Assembly (NCBI GenBank): GCA_002842045.1
Contig: PHBX01000026.1
Location: 1 to 64,000 of the forward strand
Direction of reading: 5' to 3'
From: Chloroflexi bacterium HGW-Chloroflexi-3
GTDB taxonomy: Bacteria > Chloroflexota > Anaerolineae > Anaerolineales > Anaerolineaceae
DNA length: 64,000 nucleotides
Shown here: positions 36,587 to 47,975 of the stretch, in pieces
How the letters are laid out: each line of letters starts with the position of its first letter
How positions within the stretch are numbered: position 1 is the first letter of the stretch
Made by a program: the position numbers and the translations under genes
Notes under the pieces: model-generated
Database searches by the model: none
Seen by the model: only the letters and a program-made list of their open reading frames with translations
What the model was told of the DNA's origin: nothing

Positions 36587-37477
36587 ATGCAGCGAGAACG
36601 CGTATCTGAAAATGTATATTGGTTTCAAAGTGAAATGTATGCTCAAGTTACCGCCGGAGTTATTACTGGACCTAAGTGGGCTGTAGTTATTGATACATTA
36701 CCAGTTCCTGAAGAAACGATTGCAATGAGAAACTACATTGAGGATCATCTTGAAGTACCGGTACAATACATCATTAACACACATTTTCATGCTGATCATA
36801 CCTGGGGAAATTGCTTTTTTCCTGGAGCGACAATTATCAGCCACCAAATGTGTAGAAAACTTCAATTAGAACAAGGCCAGGCGTCATTGGATCAGGCAAT
36901 TCAGCAAAATCCAATTTTTAAATCCGTAAAATTAGTCTACCCACACCTTACTTTTGACAGTGGTAATATGTCTTTGCGGGTAGGGAAAAAGAATTTGATT
37001 TTATTTCCTACACCGGGACATAGTGAGGATGGAATCTCAGTATTAATCGAAGAAGATCGAGTTCTATTTGCAGCTGACACATTTCTACCAATCCCATATT
37101 TTGTCAAAGGGGATATCGACAAATTAATGGATTCTTTAAAATCGTTTACTAATCTTGGATTAGAGAATATTATCCAGGGTCATGGCGATATCATTCTCCG
37201 TGGTGAAATTGAAGAAACAATCCAACAAAATATTAATTATCTAAAGACGCTCAAAAAGAAAGTAAAAGATGCTTTACAGCAGAAATATCCATTAAGAGCT
37301 GCTGCCTCTATCGATATTGAAAGTTGTGGTAAAAGTCGCGTCTTACTGGCGGGTTTAGGAAATTCTCTACATCAAAACAATGTTAGGTACTTACTTACTC
37401 AGTATGCACTGGAAGAGGGAATTGACCTTATTGATTCACCTTTTGATGATTTTGATGACGATATTGTTGATGAATAA
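36587..37477 (+). CDS. Metallo-beta-lactamase-fold hydrolase
   Basis: A 296-residue MBL-superfamily protein. The zinc motif is INTHFHADHTWGN at about 63-75 (H-x-H-x-D-H), with the later metal ligands in FPTPGHSEDGISVLI at about 140, AADTFLPIPYF at about 165 and IIQGHGDIILRGE at about 200. The start ENVYWFQSEMYAQVTAGVIT is that of hydrolases acting on small molecules rather than antibiotics. The C-terminus ends in an acidic tail (FDDFDDDIVDE). Its own promoter precedes it. Substrate unknown; glyoxalase II-like thioesters are one possibility. Confidence 0.82.
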   Translation: MQRERVSENVYWFQSEMYAQVTAGVITGPKWAVVIDTLPVPEETIAMRNYIEDHLEVPVQYIINTHFHADHTWGNCFFPGATIISHQMCRKLQLEQGQASLDQAIQQNPIFKSVKLVYPHLTFDSGNMSLRVGKKNLILFPTPGHSEDGISVLIEEDRVLFAADTFLPIPYFVKGDIDKLMDSLKSFTNLGLENIIQGHGDIILRGEIEETIQQNINYLKTLKKKVKDALQQKYPLRAAASIDIESCGKSRVLLAGLGNSLHQNNVRYLLTQYALEEGIDLIDSPFDDFDDDIVDE

Positions 37478-37478
37478 A

Positions 37479-37496
37479 AAAAGCCCTGAGGCTTTT
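37479..37496. terminator. Bidirectional terminator between MBL hydrolase and plsY
   Basis: AAAAGCC (37479-37485) and GGCTTTT (37490-37496) around a 4-base loop, with A-run upstream and T-run within the stem on both strands. Positioned 2 bases after the plus-strand stop and 2 before the plsY stop. Confidence 0.7.
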
Positions 37497-37497
37497 A

Positions 37498-38169
37498 TTA
37501 TTCATGAAAAACTTTCTTTTTTAACCATTTAGCTCTTAAACCTACAACACGTTCTGTCCCCTCTATCAAACGTTTGATATTAGGACGTAGAGCCCAAATC
37601 AACACTAACAAGGCCAATGCACCGTAAATCACATATGCCCAGGGAGATAACCCCAGTACTGCCCGTATGATAAAAATAATCATCGCGATAAAGGCAATAC
37701 TCATGGTTGTTACCGAAGCATATCCAATAAACAGGTAAATCAAGAAAGCAACAGGGAGAATAATAAATCCGATCGGATTCCATAGCGCGATTGCACCGCC
37801 TAAAGCTGTAGCACCACCAGCCCCACCACGTAATGCCCATTTTCCATCTTTCCGATACACCAAAAATATCGAGTAATTATGACCAATGATGGCTAACAAT
37901 GCTGCACCTACTTGAATCCAGGGCTGTTGTGGAACGAGCCAACTAACAACCCAGGCCGTGGCTGCGCCTTTTAACACATCCAGAGCGGCGGTTAATATAC
38001 CTGCACCAACACCTGCGGCTCGCATGGCATTGGTTCCCCCCGTCCTTCCAGACTCAACCTGACGCACATCACGCCCGTTGATCAATTTAACAACAAAGAA
38101 TCCAAATGGAACGGATCCCATTAAATAAGCAATTACAAAAACAAGCAGAACATTTCCAATTTCGATCAT
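37498..38169 (-). CDS. plsY: Glycerol-3-phosphate acyltransferase PlsY
   Basis: Integral membrane enzyme transferring acyl groups from acyl phosphate to glycerol-3-phosphate, the first step of phospholipid synthesis. Three PlsY motifs are visible: MGSVPFGFFVVKL at about 18-30, SGRTGGTNAMRAAG at about 41-54 and ALLAIIGHNYSIFL at about 91-104, then GGAGGATALGG. At 223 aa with about five to six membrane segments it is normal length. It precedes no obvious partner gene; a JAMM protease gene lies 61 bases upstream on the same strand. Confidence 0.93.
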   Translation of the reverse strand: MIEIGNVLLVFVIAYLMGSVPFGFFVVKLINGRDVRQVESGRTGGTNAMRAAGVGAGILTAALDVLKGAATAWVVSWLVPQQPWIQVGAALLAIIGHNYSIFLVYRKDGKWALRGGAGGATALGGAIALWNPIGFIILPVAFLIYLFIGYASVTTMSIAFIAMIIFIIRAVLGLSPWAYVIYGALALLVLIWALRPNIKRLIEGTERVVGLRAKWLKKKVFHE

Positions 38170-38230
38170 TGATCCCTCATACTCATATGTTTAAAGAATA
38201 AACACTTGATGTTAATATTCGTTTCGGTAT

Positions 38231-38632
38231 CTATCCAATAACCAATTCCATTTCAGTGTAACAGTCATGTTCAATAAGAAAAGCTTTCATCTTCCAATTA
38301 TTAGATTCAGGATAACAGATAATAGTTGCAACTTCAGGATATAAGAATTCTTTAATGTCCGTTTCTGACGGTCTGGGCGGTCCTTTAGGGTGTGAATGAA
38401 AAATCCCAAGTAAATCTAATTTTAAAGTTTCAATCTTTTCCAAAGCTTTGAACAATTCCATCGGGTCCATGAAATACTTTATGGGAGAATGGAGTTGGTT
38501 GGTTATCGGTATTTCAATTGTAACTTTATTATCAAATCCTGCCAATAAGCCACATGATTCTTCTGGAAATTTTTCTTTAACATAGCCAAGTACTTTAGTT
38601 GCAATGTCAATTGGAATGATTAATTTACCCAT
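38231..38632 (-). CDS. JAMM/MPN-type metalloprotease-like protein
   Basis: A 133-residue stand-alone JAB1/MPN domain. The zinc-binding JAMM pattern is complete: an upstream Glu in PEESCGLLAG at about 21-30, and HSHPKGPPRPSETD at about 80-93 (H-x-H-P-x7-S-x2-D). Bacterial members cleave C-terminal ubiquitin-like/ThiS tails or release sulfur carriers, but no ThiS/MoaD gene is adjacent. It overlaps the membrane-protein gene upstream by 8 bases, so it is translation-coupled to it. Confidence 0.85.
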   Translation of the reverse strand: MGKLIIPIDIATKVLGYVKEKFPEESCGLLAGFDNKVTIEIPITNQLHSPIKYFMDPMELFKALEKIETLKLDLLGIFHSHPKGPPRPSETDIKEFLYPEVATIICYPESNNWKMKAFLIEHDCYTEMELVIG

Positions 38633-39440
38633 TGGTCAATAATGCAAGTGCAAATAGGAATACAAATAACACTGAAGGTTCAATAAATAAATTTACACCT
38701 TTCTTACCTTCCTTAAAAGCTGTAATCAACAAAGTCAGAGGATAGGCCACCCCTACCAAAACCAGACCAAATGATAGAGGTTGTATTGGTAGATAATGCA
38801 ATCCCAAGGCAATCTGACCTACAAAAAAGGCAACGCCTATTGACCAGAACCAGTTCCAATCACCAGAAGTCCGCAAATATAAACTTCGGGAAACCAGAAA
38901 AAATATGGTGATTGAAATGGCAGGTAATAATAAAAATAGCCGAATTCCGGAGGCTTGTAATGCAATCGCTAAGACGAGAAATAAAGCAAAGGAAATGACG
39001 GTTAATCCCAAACTGGCAGGTAAATGGGATTCACTTTTCGAATCGACTACTAGATATTCAGCAACCAGAATGAATGCTAACAGTATGCCACCAAACCCTA
39101 CGACTACCCACCATTCAATTCCAACCTCGAGAAATGATAGAGGAACACCAATTACCCAGGCTGTCAAAGCAGGGACCAGACCATGTTGAATAAATGTTTG
39201 ATTTCCTTTATTGGGATGGGTCTGGATCAACCAATCAGCTCCAAAGGCAGCCAATAAAGCTACTAATATAGAAACTACAGTGCCAAAGTCTAAATCGTAA
39301 TTAAAAACAGCCCAAGGTAAACGGACTACGATACTTTGCGCGGGTATTTGAACAAATGGGACCAGACCGTATGCCAGAATAATAACTGCAGATATGATAC
39401 TGAGGCGGCTGGAATCTGGTAATTGGTTGGATTTTTGCAT
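38625..39440 (-). CDS. Hypothetical polytopic membrane protein
   Basis: A 271-residue protein with about eight or nine hydrophobic segments spread across its length and few charged residues between them (charged ones near RSLYLRTSGDWNW and FKEGKKGVN). I do not recognise a family. It overlaps the JAMM gene by 8 bases on the same strand and is divergent from another membrane protein at 39533 with 92 bases between, so the two share a regulatory gap. Confidence 0.7.
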   Translation of the reverse strand: MQKSNQLPDSSRLSIISAVIILAYGLVPFVQIPAQSIVVRLPWAVFNYDLDFGTVVSILVALLAAFGADWLIQTHPNKGNQTFIQHGLVPALTAWVIGVPLSFLEVGIEWWVVVGFGGILLAFILVAEYLVVDSKSESHLPASLGLTVISFALFLVLAIALQASGIRLFLLLPAISITIFFLVSRSLYLRTSGDWNWFWSIGVAFFVGQIALGLHYLPIQPLSFGLVLVGVAYPLTLLITAFKEGKKGVNLFIEPSVLFVFLFALALLTNG

Positions 39441-39516
39441 ACAAAAATTGTAACGATAAACGAGATTTAATACCAGTAATTTTAGAACAAATAACCGAGA
39501 ATATGTAGATGTGTGG

Positions 39517-39522
39517 TAAAAT
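39517..39522 (+). promoter_or_regulatory. -10 box close to the start of the 331-residue membrane protein
   Basis: TGGTAAAAT: an extended -10 with TAAAAT at 39517-39522, ending 10 bases before ATG 39533. Suggests a leaderless or nearly leaderless message. Confidence 0.45.
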
Positions 39523-39532
39523 TAGGGGTTGA

Positions 39533-42494
<2,962 letters not shown>

Positions 42495-42666
42495 AGCCAG
42501 GTATCTCCAATCAAAATTGGTTGAGCCAGTAACAACGGTTTTTGATATCTAGATTTGGACTTCAAAATTGAGATTGCATAAAAACAATGAGGTTATACAA
42601 ATATTCATCAATCCTGAATGTTTAAGTGCTACACTATTCATGATTTAAATTTTTTACGAGGTGGAA

Positions 42667-43782
42667 TTGGCTAAAGCATTCGTATTTAACGCCCAGGATC
42701 TTTTTGATTTTATGGTTCGTTTTTTTATGAAATTAGGGGTACCCAAAGACCGTGCTAAAATAACAGCCGAGATTTTGCAATCCGCTGACCTGCGTGGCGT
42801 CAGTTCACATGGCATTATTCGTTTACAGACATACTACGGTAGCAGGTTACAAAAGGGTTTAATCAATCCATTAGCCAATAACGAAATTATCCGTGAGACA
42901 CCTGCTTCTATTGCACTTGATGGAAATAACGGTTTGGGACAGGTTTCTGGGAAAGATGCAATGTTGCGATGTATTGAAAAAGCAAAGACTTCTGGTGTAG
43001 CTATGGTAACGGTCCGAAATAGTAACCATTACGGAATTGCGGGTTATTATGCCATGATGGCTCTTGAACATGAAATGATCGGAATCAGTTTCACCAATGC
43101 ACAGCCATTAGTCGCTCCCACATTTGGAAAAAATCGATTACTTGGGACTAATCCTATCGCTGTAGCCGCTCCTGCTTTTTCGGAAAAGCCATTTGTTTTA
43201 GATATGGCAACAAGCATCGTTCCTATAGGCAAGGTGACTGTCTTTGATAAAGCTGGCGATCAACTCCCGGAAGGTTGGGCGGTTGATTCTGATGGAAAAT
43301 CAACAACTGACCCAAAATCTGTTCTAAACGGTGGTGCCTTATTCCCCCTTGGAGGTCCTGAAATATTACGGGGATATAAGGGTTATGGATTGGCTCTTTG
43401 GGTCGATATTTTCTCTGGCATCCTTTCTGGTGCAGCATTTGGAAAAAATGTAGCCAACCCTGGTAATTTAGCAAATGCCAATGTTGGACATTTTTTTGCT
43501 GCCATGCGATTGGATGCTTTTCGAGATCCGAATGAATTCAAACAGGATATGGATGCTTTATTCCAGCAATTAAAAACTGCAGAAAAAGCAGTCGGTCACG
43601 ATCGAATATATATTCATGGCGAAAAAGAATTTGAATTATCTGATAAATATATAAAAGATGGGATTCCGCTCTTAGAACAAGTGGTTAAATCATTACAATC
43701 TGCGGGTGAAGCAATTGGGGTGCCCTTTGATTTACATACATTAGGAGAAAAAGATCTCGATCCTGCCCATGCAGGTAATTAA
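42667..43782 (+). CDS. Malate/L-lactate dehydrogenase family (Ldh_2) oxidoreductase
   Basis: NAD(P)-dependent 2-hydroxyacid dehydrogenase of the family that includes MdhA (malate), LDH_2 and ureidoglycolate dehydrogenase; it is unrelated in fold to the Rossmann LDH. Seen: ADLRGVSSHGIIRLQTYYGSR at about 40-60, VTVRNSNHYGIAGYYAMMAL with the catalytic His at about 120, FVLDMATSIVPIGKV, and GYKGYGLALWVDIFSGILSGAA at about 240. About 371 aa if translation begins at TTG 42667, 5 bases after GAGG (42658-42661); GTG 42661 is the alternative. True substrate not certain. Confidence 0.88.
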   Translation: MAKAFVFNAQDLFDFMVRFFMKLGVPKDRAKITAEILQSADLRGVSSHGIIRLQTYYGSRLQKGLINPLANNEIIRETPASIALDGNNGLGQVSGKDAMLRCIEKAKTSGVAMVTVRNSNHYGIAGYYAMMALEHEMIGISFTNAQPLVAPTFGKNRLLGTNPIAVAAPAFSEKPFVLDMATSIVPIGKVTVFDKAGDQLPEGWAVDSDGKSTTDPKSVLNGGALFPLGGPEILRGYKGYGLALWVDIFSGILSGAAFGKNVANPGNLANANVGHFFAAMRLDAFRDPNEFKQDMDALFQQLKTAEKAVGHDRIYIHGEKEFELSDKYIKDGIPLLEQVVKSLQSAGEAIGVPFDLHTLGEKDLDPAHAGN

Positions 43783-43788
43783 TTTTCT

Positions 43789-45390
43789 TTATCCCAGAAG
43801 AATTACAAGCCCTTCATTTCCTTCCAACATAATTTTTCTATCTCTAATGACCGGAAATGTATCTCTTTTATTGCTGATTAACAACTTCCATTCACCGGCT
43901 AATAATTGTGAACTCAAAACCAGCCCAATTTTTCTTTTACTGAAATTGAGAGCAATCAGGGCTGTTTGCTCTGATGTTTGCCGCACATAAGCTAAGATTT
44001 TCTGTGGATCATATGTGATCGGTAAATACATTCCTTTTTGAAGTACTGGAGTAGATTTTCTAATTTGTAACAGTTTTTTGTAATAGTTCAGTAATGAATC
44101 CGTTTTACCAGATTGTGATTCTACGTTCCTCCAATAATGGTTCGAATGGACAGGCAACCAGGGTTGAGCATCAGAAAATCCGGCATGTTGTTCCGGATTC
44201 CACTGCATCGGTGATCTGCACCCATCCCTACCTTTGTAGAATGGCCAAAAATGTCTACCTACGGGGTCAAGCACATCAGATATTCTTTTAATTGGTATAT
44301 CACGCATACCGATTTCTTCCCCATAATACAGAAAAGGAGTCCCCCGTAACGTTAGAATTAATGTTGCCAACACTTTTAAGCGATCATCATCTTCGTTTTT
44401 TGTGTATCTGGTTGCAGAACGGATAACATCATGATTATTCAGAACATAATTTGGCCAACCTTTGTGATCCAGCACATTTTCCCATTGTTGGATGATTTTG
44501 TAAAATGATGATGGTTTGTAACGGTCATTGAGAAAAGCGAAGTCGAAGGCTGCATGCAATGCCTGATCACCGATATATTTCGCGGCAGTATGGTGATCCC
44601 CCATAAAAGTCTCCCCCACTGCATAACGTTCAGAATAGGAATCAAGCAAATGACGGAACTCTCTTAAAAAATCGAACATCTCTGGCTGGTCCAGGTCATT
44701 TATATGCTTTTGTTGATCAAATTTTGCTAAACCAATCTTATATGGGTTATCCTGAAAATTTTTGTCCTTATAATACGCATTAAAAACGTCTAATCGAAAG
44801 CCATCCACCCCTTTATCCAACCAGAATTTGATCATATCCAGGATTTCATTGAAGACTTTAGGATTGCGCCAATTCAAATCTGGTTGCTTTTTGCTAAACA
44901 TATGGAAAAAATACATTTCGGTTTTGTTATCCCATTCCCACCCACTGCCCCCAAATCTTGATTGCCAATTGTTGGGTACTTTGCCATTTTCTATGGCTTC
45001 TTTCCAAATATACCAATCCCGATATGGATTATCTCTGGACAATTTTGATTGCTTAAACCACTCGTGTTGATCAGAAGTGTGATTAAGAACCAGGTCCATG
45101 ACCACTCGGATATTGCGTTGGTGAGATTCCTTCAAAAAAACATCAAAAGCTTCTATACCACCAAATTTCTGATCGATGTCTCGATAATTGGCAATATCAT
45201 ATCCAAAATCTCCATCCGGGCTTGGATAAACCGGGGATAACCAGATCGCATCAATACCTAAATCCTTTAAATAATCCAGTTTTTGAGTAATGCCTGGCAA
45301 ATCACCAATACCGTCATGATTCGTGTCCATAAACGAACGTGGATATATCTGATATATAACCCCGTCACGCCACCATAAAAAATCCGACAT
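43789..45390 (-). CDS. GH13 alpha-glucosidase (oligo-1,6-glucosidase type)
   Basis: Glycoside hydrolase family 13 enzyme, 533 aa, cytoplasmic. Starts DFLWWRDGVIYQIYPRSFMD, typical for oligo-1,6-glucosidase/alpha-glucosidase. Catalytic motifs: DLVLNHTSDQHEW, GVDGFRLDVFNAY with the nucleophile Asp at about 203, AVGETFMGDHHTA with the acid Glu, and LNNHDVIRS with the third acid. QPDLNWRN and KGRDGCRSPMQWN are also family hallmarks. The calcium-binding DTNHDGIGDLPGI is present. ATG 45390 follows GGAGGTGGGG closely. A longer frame upstream lacks a binding site. Natural sugar could be isomaltose, sucrose or trehalose. Confidence 0.93.
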   Translation of the reverse strand: MSDFLWWRDGVIYQIYPRSFMDTNHDGIGDLPGITQKLDYLKDLGIDAIWLSPVYPSPDGDFGYDIANYRDIDQKFGGIEAFDVFLKESHQRNIRVVMDLVLNHTSDQHEWFKQSKLSRDNPYRDWYIWKEAIENGKVPNNWQSRFGGSGWEWDNKTEMYFFHMFSKKQPDLNWRNPKVFNEILDMIKFWLDKGVDGFRLDVFNAYYKDKNFQDNPYKIGLAKFDQQKHINDLDQPEMFDFLREFRHLLDSYSERYAVGETFMGDHHTAAKYIGDQALHAAFDFAFLNDRYKPSSFYKIIQQWENVLDHKGWPNYVLNNHDVIRSATRYTKNEDDDRLKVLATLILTLRGTPFLYYGEEIGMRDIPIKRISDVLDPVGRHFWPFYKGRDGCRSPMQWNPEQHAGFSDAQPWLPVHSNHYWRNVESQSGKTDSLLNYYKKLLQIRKSTPVLQKGMYLPITYDPQKILAYVRQTSEQTALIALNFSKRKIGLVLSSQLLAGEWKLLISNKRDTFPVIRDRKIMLEGNEGLVILLG

Positions 45391-45508
45391 CCCCACCTCC
45401 AAAGGTTTCGAAAAAAGGAAAAAGTTATAATTTGACGAAGATAAAAAGTATTTAATCAATTTTATATGAAAAATACATATCCAAATTAGACAGTGTCATC
45501 AAAAAACC

Positions 45509-45537
45509 TTGATTTGAAAAAATGATTATGGTAAAAT
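45509..45537 (+). promoter_or_regulatory. Promoter of the nusA operon
   Basis: TTGATT (45509-45514), 17-base spacer and TAAAAT (45532-45537) with TGG immediately before it (extended -10). Expected start near 45544, leaving a leader of roughly 95 bases with the hairpin at 45573-45595. Confidence 0.65.
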
Positions 45538-45572
45538 ATCTCTTGCATTACGGAATTTAGTAGACCTCAACG

Positions 45573-45595
45573 AAAAGTGGGCAACCCCCACTTTT
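45573..45595 (+). promoter_or_regulatory. Leader hairpin in front of nusA
   Basis: AAAAGTGGG (45573-45581) pairs with CCCACTTTT (45587-45595) across a 5-base loop; the TTTT belongs to the stem and is followed by CTTATTTAG. A GTGGG/CCCAC hairpin of this kind is common just before rimP-nusA operons in other bacteria and may attenuate transcription. Here rimP is missing and the hairpin abuts a shortened nusA. Confidence 0.7.
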
Positions 45596-45640
45596 CTTAT
45601 TTAGTAAGTATTTTTTTGTGGGAGAAAAGCCAAGAAATGA

Positions 45641-47521
45641 ATGGTATCTGCCTATCGACGATCTGTGAATGCATCACAGGCACAAGTAATTGATGCAAAA
45701 GTCGATATGGATACCGGTAAGGTGACAATATTCGCAGAAAAAGAAGTGGTTGAAGACGTACAGGATGAACGAACAGAAGTAAATTTGGAAGAAGCCCGTC
45801 GCTTCGATGCAGATGCTGAGTTAGGCATGATGGTGTCAGTGGAGAGCACACCCAAGAATTTTGGCCGTGTCGCTGCTCAAACTGCGCGTCAGGTAATTCA
45901 ACAAAGAATCAGGGACGCTGAAAGACAAGCCCAATTAGATCATTATGCGGATCAAATCGGTGAAATTATATCTGGTGTAGTACAAGCCAGCAACGCTCAA
46001 GGGCTAACAATCGGTCTTGAGATGAAAGCGGAAGGCACCATGTTACGCAAAGATATGATTCCTGGTGAACGCTTCCATGTTCATGATCGTGTGCGGGCGC
46101 TGGTAGCTGAAGTGAAAGACAGTAATCGAGGACCACAAATCTTACTTTCCCGCACTCATCGCAATTTCCTGCGACGTTTATTAGAGACCGAAGTACCTGA
46201 AATTTATCACGGAATCGTAGAAATCCGATCCATCACCCGTGAACCTGGACAAAGAGCAAAAGTTGCAGTTTCAGCAACCCAATCTGGTATTGATCCAGTT
46301 GGAGCCTGTGTGGGATTACGTGGCGTTAGAATTCAAGCGATTGTGCGCGAACTTCATGATGAAAAAATTGATGTCATAGAATGGCATCAAGATCCATCTC
46401 AATTCATTGCCCGCGCAGTAAGCCCAGCCAAAGTCAGCGGTGTGTACCTGAATGAATTTTCTGAAGGTGGAAAGACAGCAACAGTTGTCGTACCCGAAGA
46501 TCAACTCAGTCTGGCAATTGGTCGAGATGGGCAAAATGCACGTCTGGCAGCCAAATTAACAGGATGGAGAATTGATATTAAAAGTGTCCAGGAAGCATCC
46601 AGCGATGCTCTTTACCGCTTACAGAAGGATCCTGGCTTGGTTGAGATGGCTGAAAATGAAAAAGACAATATGGTCAAAGTTGAAGAATTATTGGCTAAGA
46701 AGTCTGGTGGCGGAATTCTTAATGTTGAAAATTATGATTTCCTTAACAAATTTGTTGAAAGAGTTGAGACACGAACATTCATCCGTAGCAAATTAGATGA
46801 AGAGGCTGAAAGAAATAGAATGCAAGCATTACGTGCCCAAATTCCACCCAGCTACTTCGATACAACCATATTGGACTCGTCATTACCAGAACATGTTAAT
46901 TACATTTTGCAGGAAGCTGGTTTTAATTCTATTGCTGAATTAGTTATTAAAATGTTACAGGCACCGGACGATATTCTACGCTTAAATGGTATTGGTCCAA
47001 AAGCAATGAAATCAATTCAAGATTTAATGGATTCTTTACCCGAAAAACTTGCATTCGAATTATCTGAAAGTGCTGTTATTACAGAAGAAGCAGAACCTGA
47101 AACTGAACAATCTGTTGAAGAGTTAGAAGCAGTTGAAACCATCGAAGAAAAACCTACAGTTGAAATGGAACCTGAAGTAATGGAAGAACCTTCATTAGAA
47201 ACTGTTACGATTGAACCCGAAGTTGACCTAATAGAAGAGCACAGAGAAGAATTAGATGAGCAAACTTCAGAAGAAGAGGACATTCCAGTAATCAGTCAAG
47301 AAGAAGAACTTTCATTCGATGAACTTTTTGCCCTCCAATCTACCAATATTGAAATTCCGTTTGTGGAAGATGAAGAAGAAGACCTCTCAGATGATAAGAA
47401 GGCAAAGAAGAAAAAGGATAAGAAAAAGAAGCGTCAGGTTAAGGTAGAATACAACGAAGAAGAAGATACACTGATTTACAGAAAAATTCATAAACGCAGT
47501 GATGAGTTTGATTGGGAATAA
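45641..47521 (+). CDS. nusA: Transcription termination/antitermination protein NusA, N-terminus apparently truncated
   Basis: NusA with an S1 domain (about 105-180), KH1 and KH2 (about 190-330; [20 protein letters not shown] and [20 protein letters not shown]), and a helix-hairpin-helix near residue 447 ([12 protein letters not shown]). After it comes a long acidic stretch (about 470-590) and a Lys-rich tail ([13 protein letters not shown]) ending DEFDWE. The first residues, MVSAYRR, match the middle of a normal NusA N-terminal domain, where about 30 residues should come first. A TGA directly precedes the ATG in frame. Binding site is poor (GGGAG at 45620-45624, 16 bases away). Heads ylxR-infB-rbfA. 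Confidence 0.85.
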   Translation: MVSAYRRSVNASQAQVIDAKVDMDTGKVTIFAEKEVVEDVQDERTEVNLEEARRFDADAELGMMVSVESTPKNFGRVAAQTARQVIQQRIRDAERQAQLDHYADQIGEIISGVVQASNAQGLTIGLEMKAEGTMLRKDMIPGERFHVHDRVRALVAEVKDSNRGPQILLSRTHRNFLRRLLETEVPEIYHGIVEIRSITREPGQRAKVAVSATQSGIDPVGACVGLRGVRIQAIVRELHDEKIDVIEWHQDPSQFIARAVSPAKVSGVYLNEFSEGGKTATVVVPEDQLSLAIGRDGQNARLAAKLTGWRIDIKSVQEASSDALYRLQKDPGLVEMAENEKDNMVKVEELLAKKSGGGILNVENYDFLNKFVERVETRTFIRSKLDEEAERNRMQALRAQIPPSYFDTTILDSSLPEHVNYILQEAGFNSIAELVIKMLQAPDDILRLNGIGPKAMKSIQDLMDSLPEKLAFELSESAVITEEAEPETEQSVEELEAVETIEEKPTVEMEPEVMEEPSLETVTIEPEVDLIEEHREELDEQTSEEEDIPVISQEEELSFDELFALQSTNIEIPFVEDEEEDLSDDKKAKKKKDKKKKRQVKVEYNEEEDTLIYRKIHKRSDEFDWE

Positions 47522-47545
47522 TTTTGAGGTGAAAAACCAGAGAAA

Positions 47546-47860
47546 ATGGTGAAAAAAGCTAAGGGTAAACGGCCAAAACATATACCACAACGAACCTGTG
47601 TCGGTTGTCGAAAAATTCAAGCCAAACGAACATTGACCAGAGTAGTTCGTACCGACACAGGGATCGTTATTGATCCAACAAGCAAGATGCCAGGCCGTGG
47701 GGCATATATTCACAATCTTCAAGAATGTTGGCAAGCAGCTTTAAAGGGAAAACTTGCCAATGCATTAAAAATAGAGTTAACTGACGTAGACCGGAAAATC
47801 CTTCTTGATTTTATGCAGAAATTGCCGGAAAGCGTAAATGAAGAAGAGCATGATGGATAA
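47546..47860 (+). CDS. ylxR: YlxR family RNA-binding protein (DUF448)
   Basis: A 104-residue basic protein with the YlxR core PQRTCVGCRKIQAKRTLTRVV at about 13-33 and the loop PGRGAYIHNLQECWQAAL. YlxR (RnpM) in Bacillus binds RNase P RNA and influences tRNA processing. Located between nusA and infB in the usual order, 24 bases after nusA. The start ATG 47546 lacks a strong binding site but the N-terminal basic run VKKAKGKRPK fits the family. Confidence 0.92.
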   Translation: MVKKAKGKRPKHIPQRTCVGCRKIQAKRTLTRVVRTDTGIVIDPTSKMPGRGAYIHNLQECWQAALKGKLANALKIELTDVDRKILLDFMQKLPESVNEEEHDG

Positions 47861-47975
47861 ACTTTGTTGTTGTTTTAGCTGATACGTTTTGTAGGTAAGG
47901 CTCGAACAGCGCACATCAATCCTGAGCTCGAATAGAGTTAAGCACAAAAGTGCAAAATAGTGTTGGAGGTGCGAA

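Noticed and set aside
45608..45640. Possible frameshift extension of nusA upstream of ATG 45641
   Set aside because: The in-frame stretch back to 45608 reads VFFCGRKAKK then TGA and does not resemble the NusA N-terminus; other frames are no better.
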